From Candidatus Poseidoniaceae archaeon (GTDB taxonomy: Archaea; Thermoplasmatota; Poseidoniia; Poseidoniales; Poseidoniaceae): a stretch of DNA of 6,092 bases. A program made the translations under genes and the position numbers. The DNA lies in assembly GCA_013329295.1 (NCBI GenBank), contig DUKP01000136.1:1-6092 (forward strand), read 5' to 3'. Of this stretch, positions 5,799 through 6,092 are shown piece after piece (the first letter of the stretch is position 1; the number at the start of each line of letters is the position of its first letter). Under the pieces are notes generated by a model. The model searched no databases and was not told the origin of the DNA. It saw only the letters and a program-made list of their open reading frames with translations.

Positions 5799-6092
5799 TC
5801 ATTCATCATCTTCAAGTTTAACTTCAACTTCTATCTCTTCAGTCTCTGTATCTTTTTTACTTGAAGATAATAATTCCATTTCAGCACGAATGGCAGCAAT
5901 TCTTGCTTGCCTTTCTTCAGCAGTTGGAACTTCGAATTGGGCAACTAATTTGATTGGGTCACCATGAGATAATTTACCATCAAATTCTAGCAGTTCACCA
6001 ATATTGTTGACGATAACCTTGAATTTTGTCGGATCTTTGGTTCTACGCTTCTTATGTTTCTTGTAATGATGAACATATACTTGATACTCTCC
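5799..6092 (-). CDS. C-terminal part of a DUF2135/YfaP-like domain protein (truncated by window)
   Basis: A minus-strand reading frame is open from the window edge at 6092 to a TGA at 5799-5801, giving the last 97 residues of a larger protein. The first 56 or so residues read GEYQVYVHHYKKHKK, then DPTKFKVIVNNIGELLEFDG and HGDPIKLVAQFEVP. This G-Y-x-VYVH-Y pattern followed by short beta strands resembles the DUF2135 (YfaP-like) beta-sandwich, a small domain often found attached to von Willebrand A or other extracellular or surface modules. The rest is a predicted helix (TAEERQARIAAIRAEMELL) and a highly acidic tail ending EVKLEDDE. There is no membrane anchor in the visible part. The domain match is by eye and moderate; that the frame is coding is well supported by its composition and its fit 8 bases from purP. 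The start and the main body lie outside the window. Confidence 0.6.
   Translation of the reverse strand, partial: GEYQVYVHHYKKHKKRRTKDPTKFKVIVNNIGELLEFDGKLSHGDPIKLVAQFEVPTAEERQARIAAIRAEMELLSSSKKDTETEEIEVEVKLEDDE

Noticed and set aside
1..6092. Mobile elements, CRISPR arrays, tRNA or rRNA genes.
   Set aside because: I saw no transposase or integrase motif, no regularly spaced repeat and no tRNA-like arm pattern in the intergenic stretches, all of which are 110 bases or shorter.

Overview
The window looks like a piece of chromosome from an aerobic marine euryarchaeon, most likely Marine Group II/III (Poseidoniales-like). The archaeal call rests on two genes: purP, the archaeal formate-dependent purine enzyme, and rpoK, the archaeal Rpb6/omega subunit of RNA polymerase. 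The aerobic call rests on a complete pair of heme A biosynthesis genes, whose second step uses oxygen-dependent chemistry, and on an O2-using tryptophan 2,3-dioxygenase. The DNA is AT-rich by eye and densely packed. The lineage is inferred from gene content only.

Layout from left to right. Positions 1-74 are a short flank with no supported gene. On the minus strand, ctaA (2157 to 1096) and ctaB (1091 to 75) form a two-gene unit with a 4-base gap. CtaB makes heme O from heme B and CtaA turns heme O into heme A for a terminal oxidase. Divergent from ctaA, on the plus strand, is a secreted, C-terminally anchored thioredoxin-like protein with a Cys-Glu-Pro-Cys site and many N-glycosylation sequons (2156-3115). 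It is followed by rpoK (3181-3435). Tail to tail with rpoK, one base apart, is a long-form tryptophan 2,3-dioxygenase (3437-4567, minus). A 110-base divergent promoter region then leads into purP (4678-5790, plus). Eight bases beyond it is the C-terminal end of a minus-strand gene that runs off the window, carrying a probable DUF2135/YfaP-like beta-sandwich domain and an acidic tail.

How the genes relate. ctaA and ctaB form a pathway, and the membrane thioredoxin beside them may serve cysteine or copper chemistry during oxidase assembly; this is inference from position. The dioxygenase also depends on heme, so the left two thirds has a loose heme/oxygen theme. rpoK and purP are housekeeping genes. 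There is no sign of a mobile element, CRISPR array, tRNA or rRNA, and no wholly new multi-gene system is evident. The most unusual points are an RpoK with a roughly 20-residue insertion and an acidic instead of basic end, the sequon-dense thioredoxin-like protein, and an animal-like long tryptophan dioxygenase in an archaeal context.
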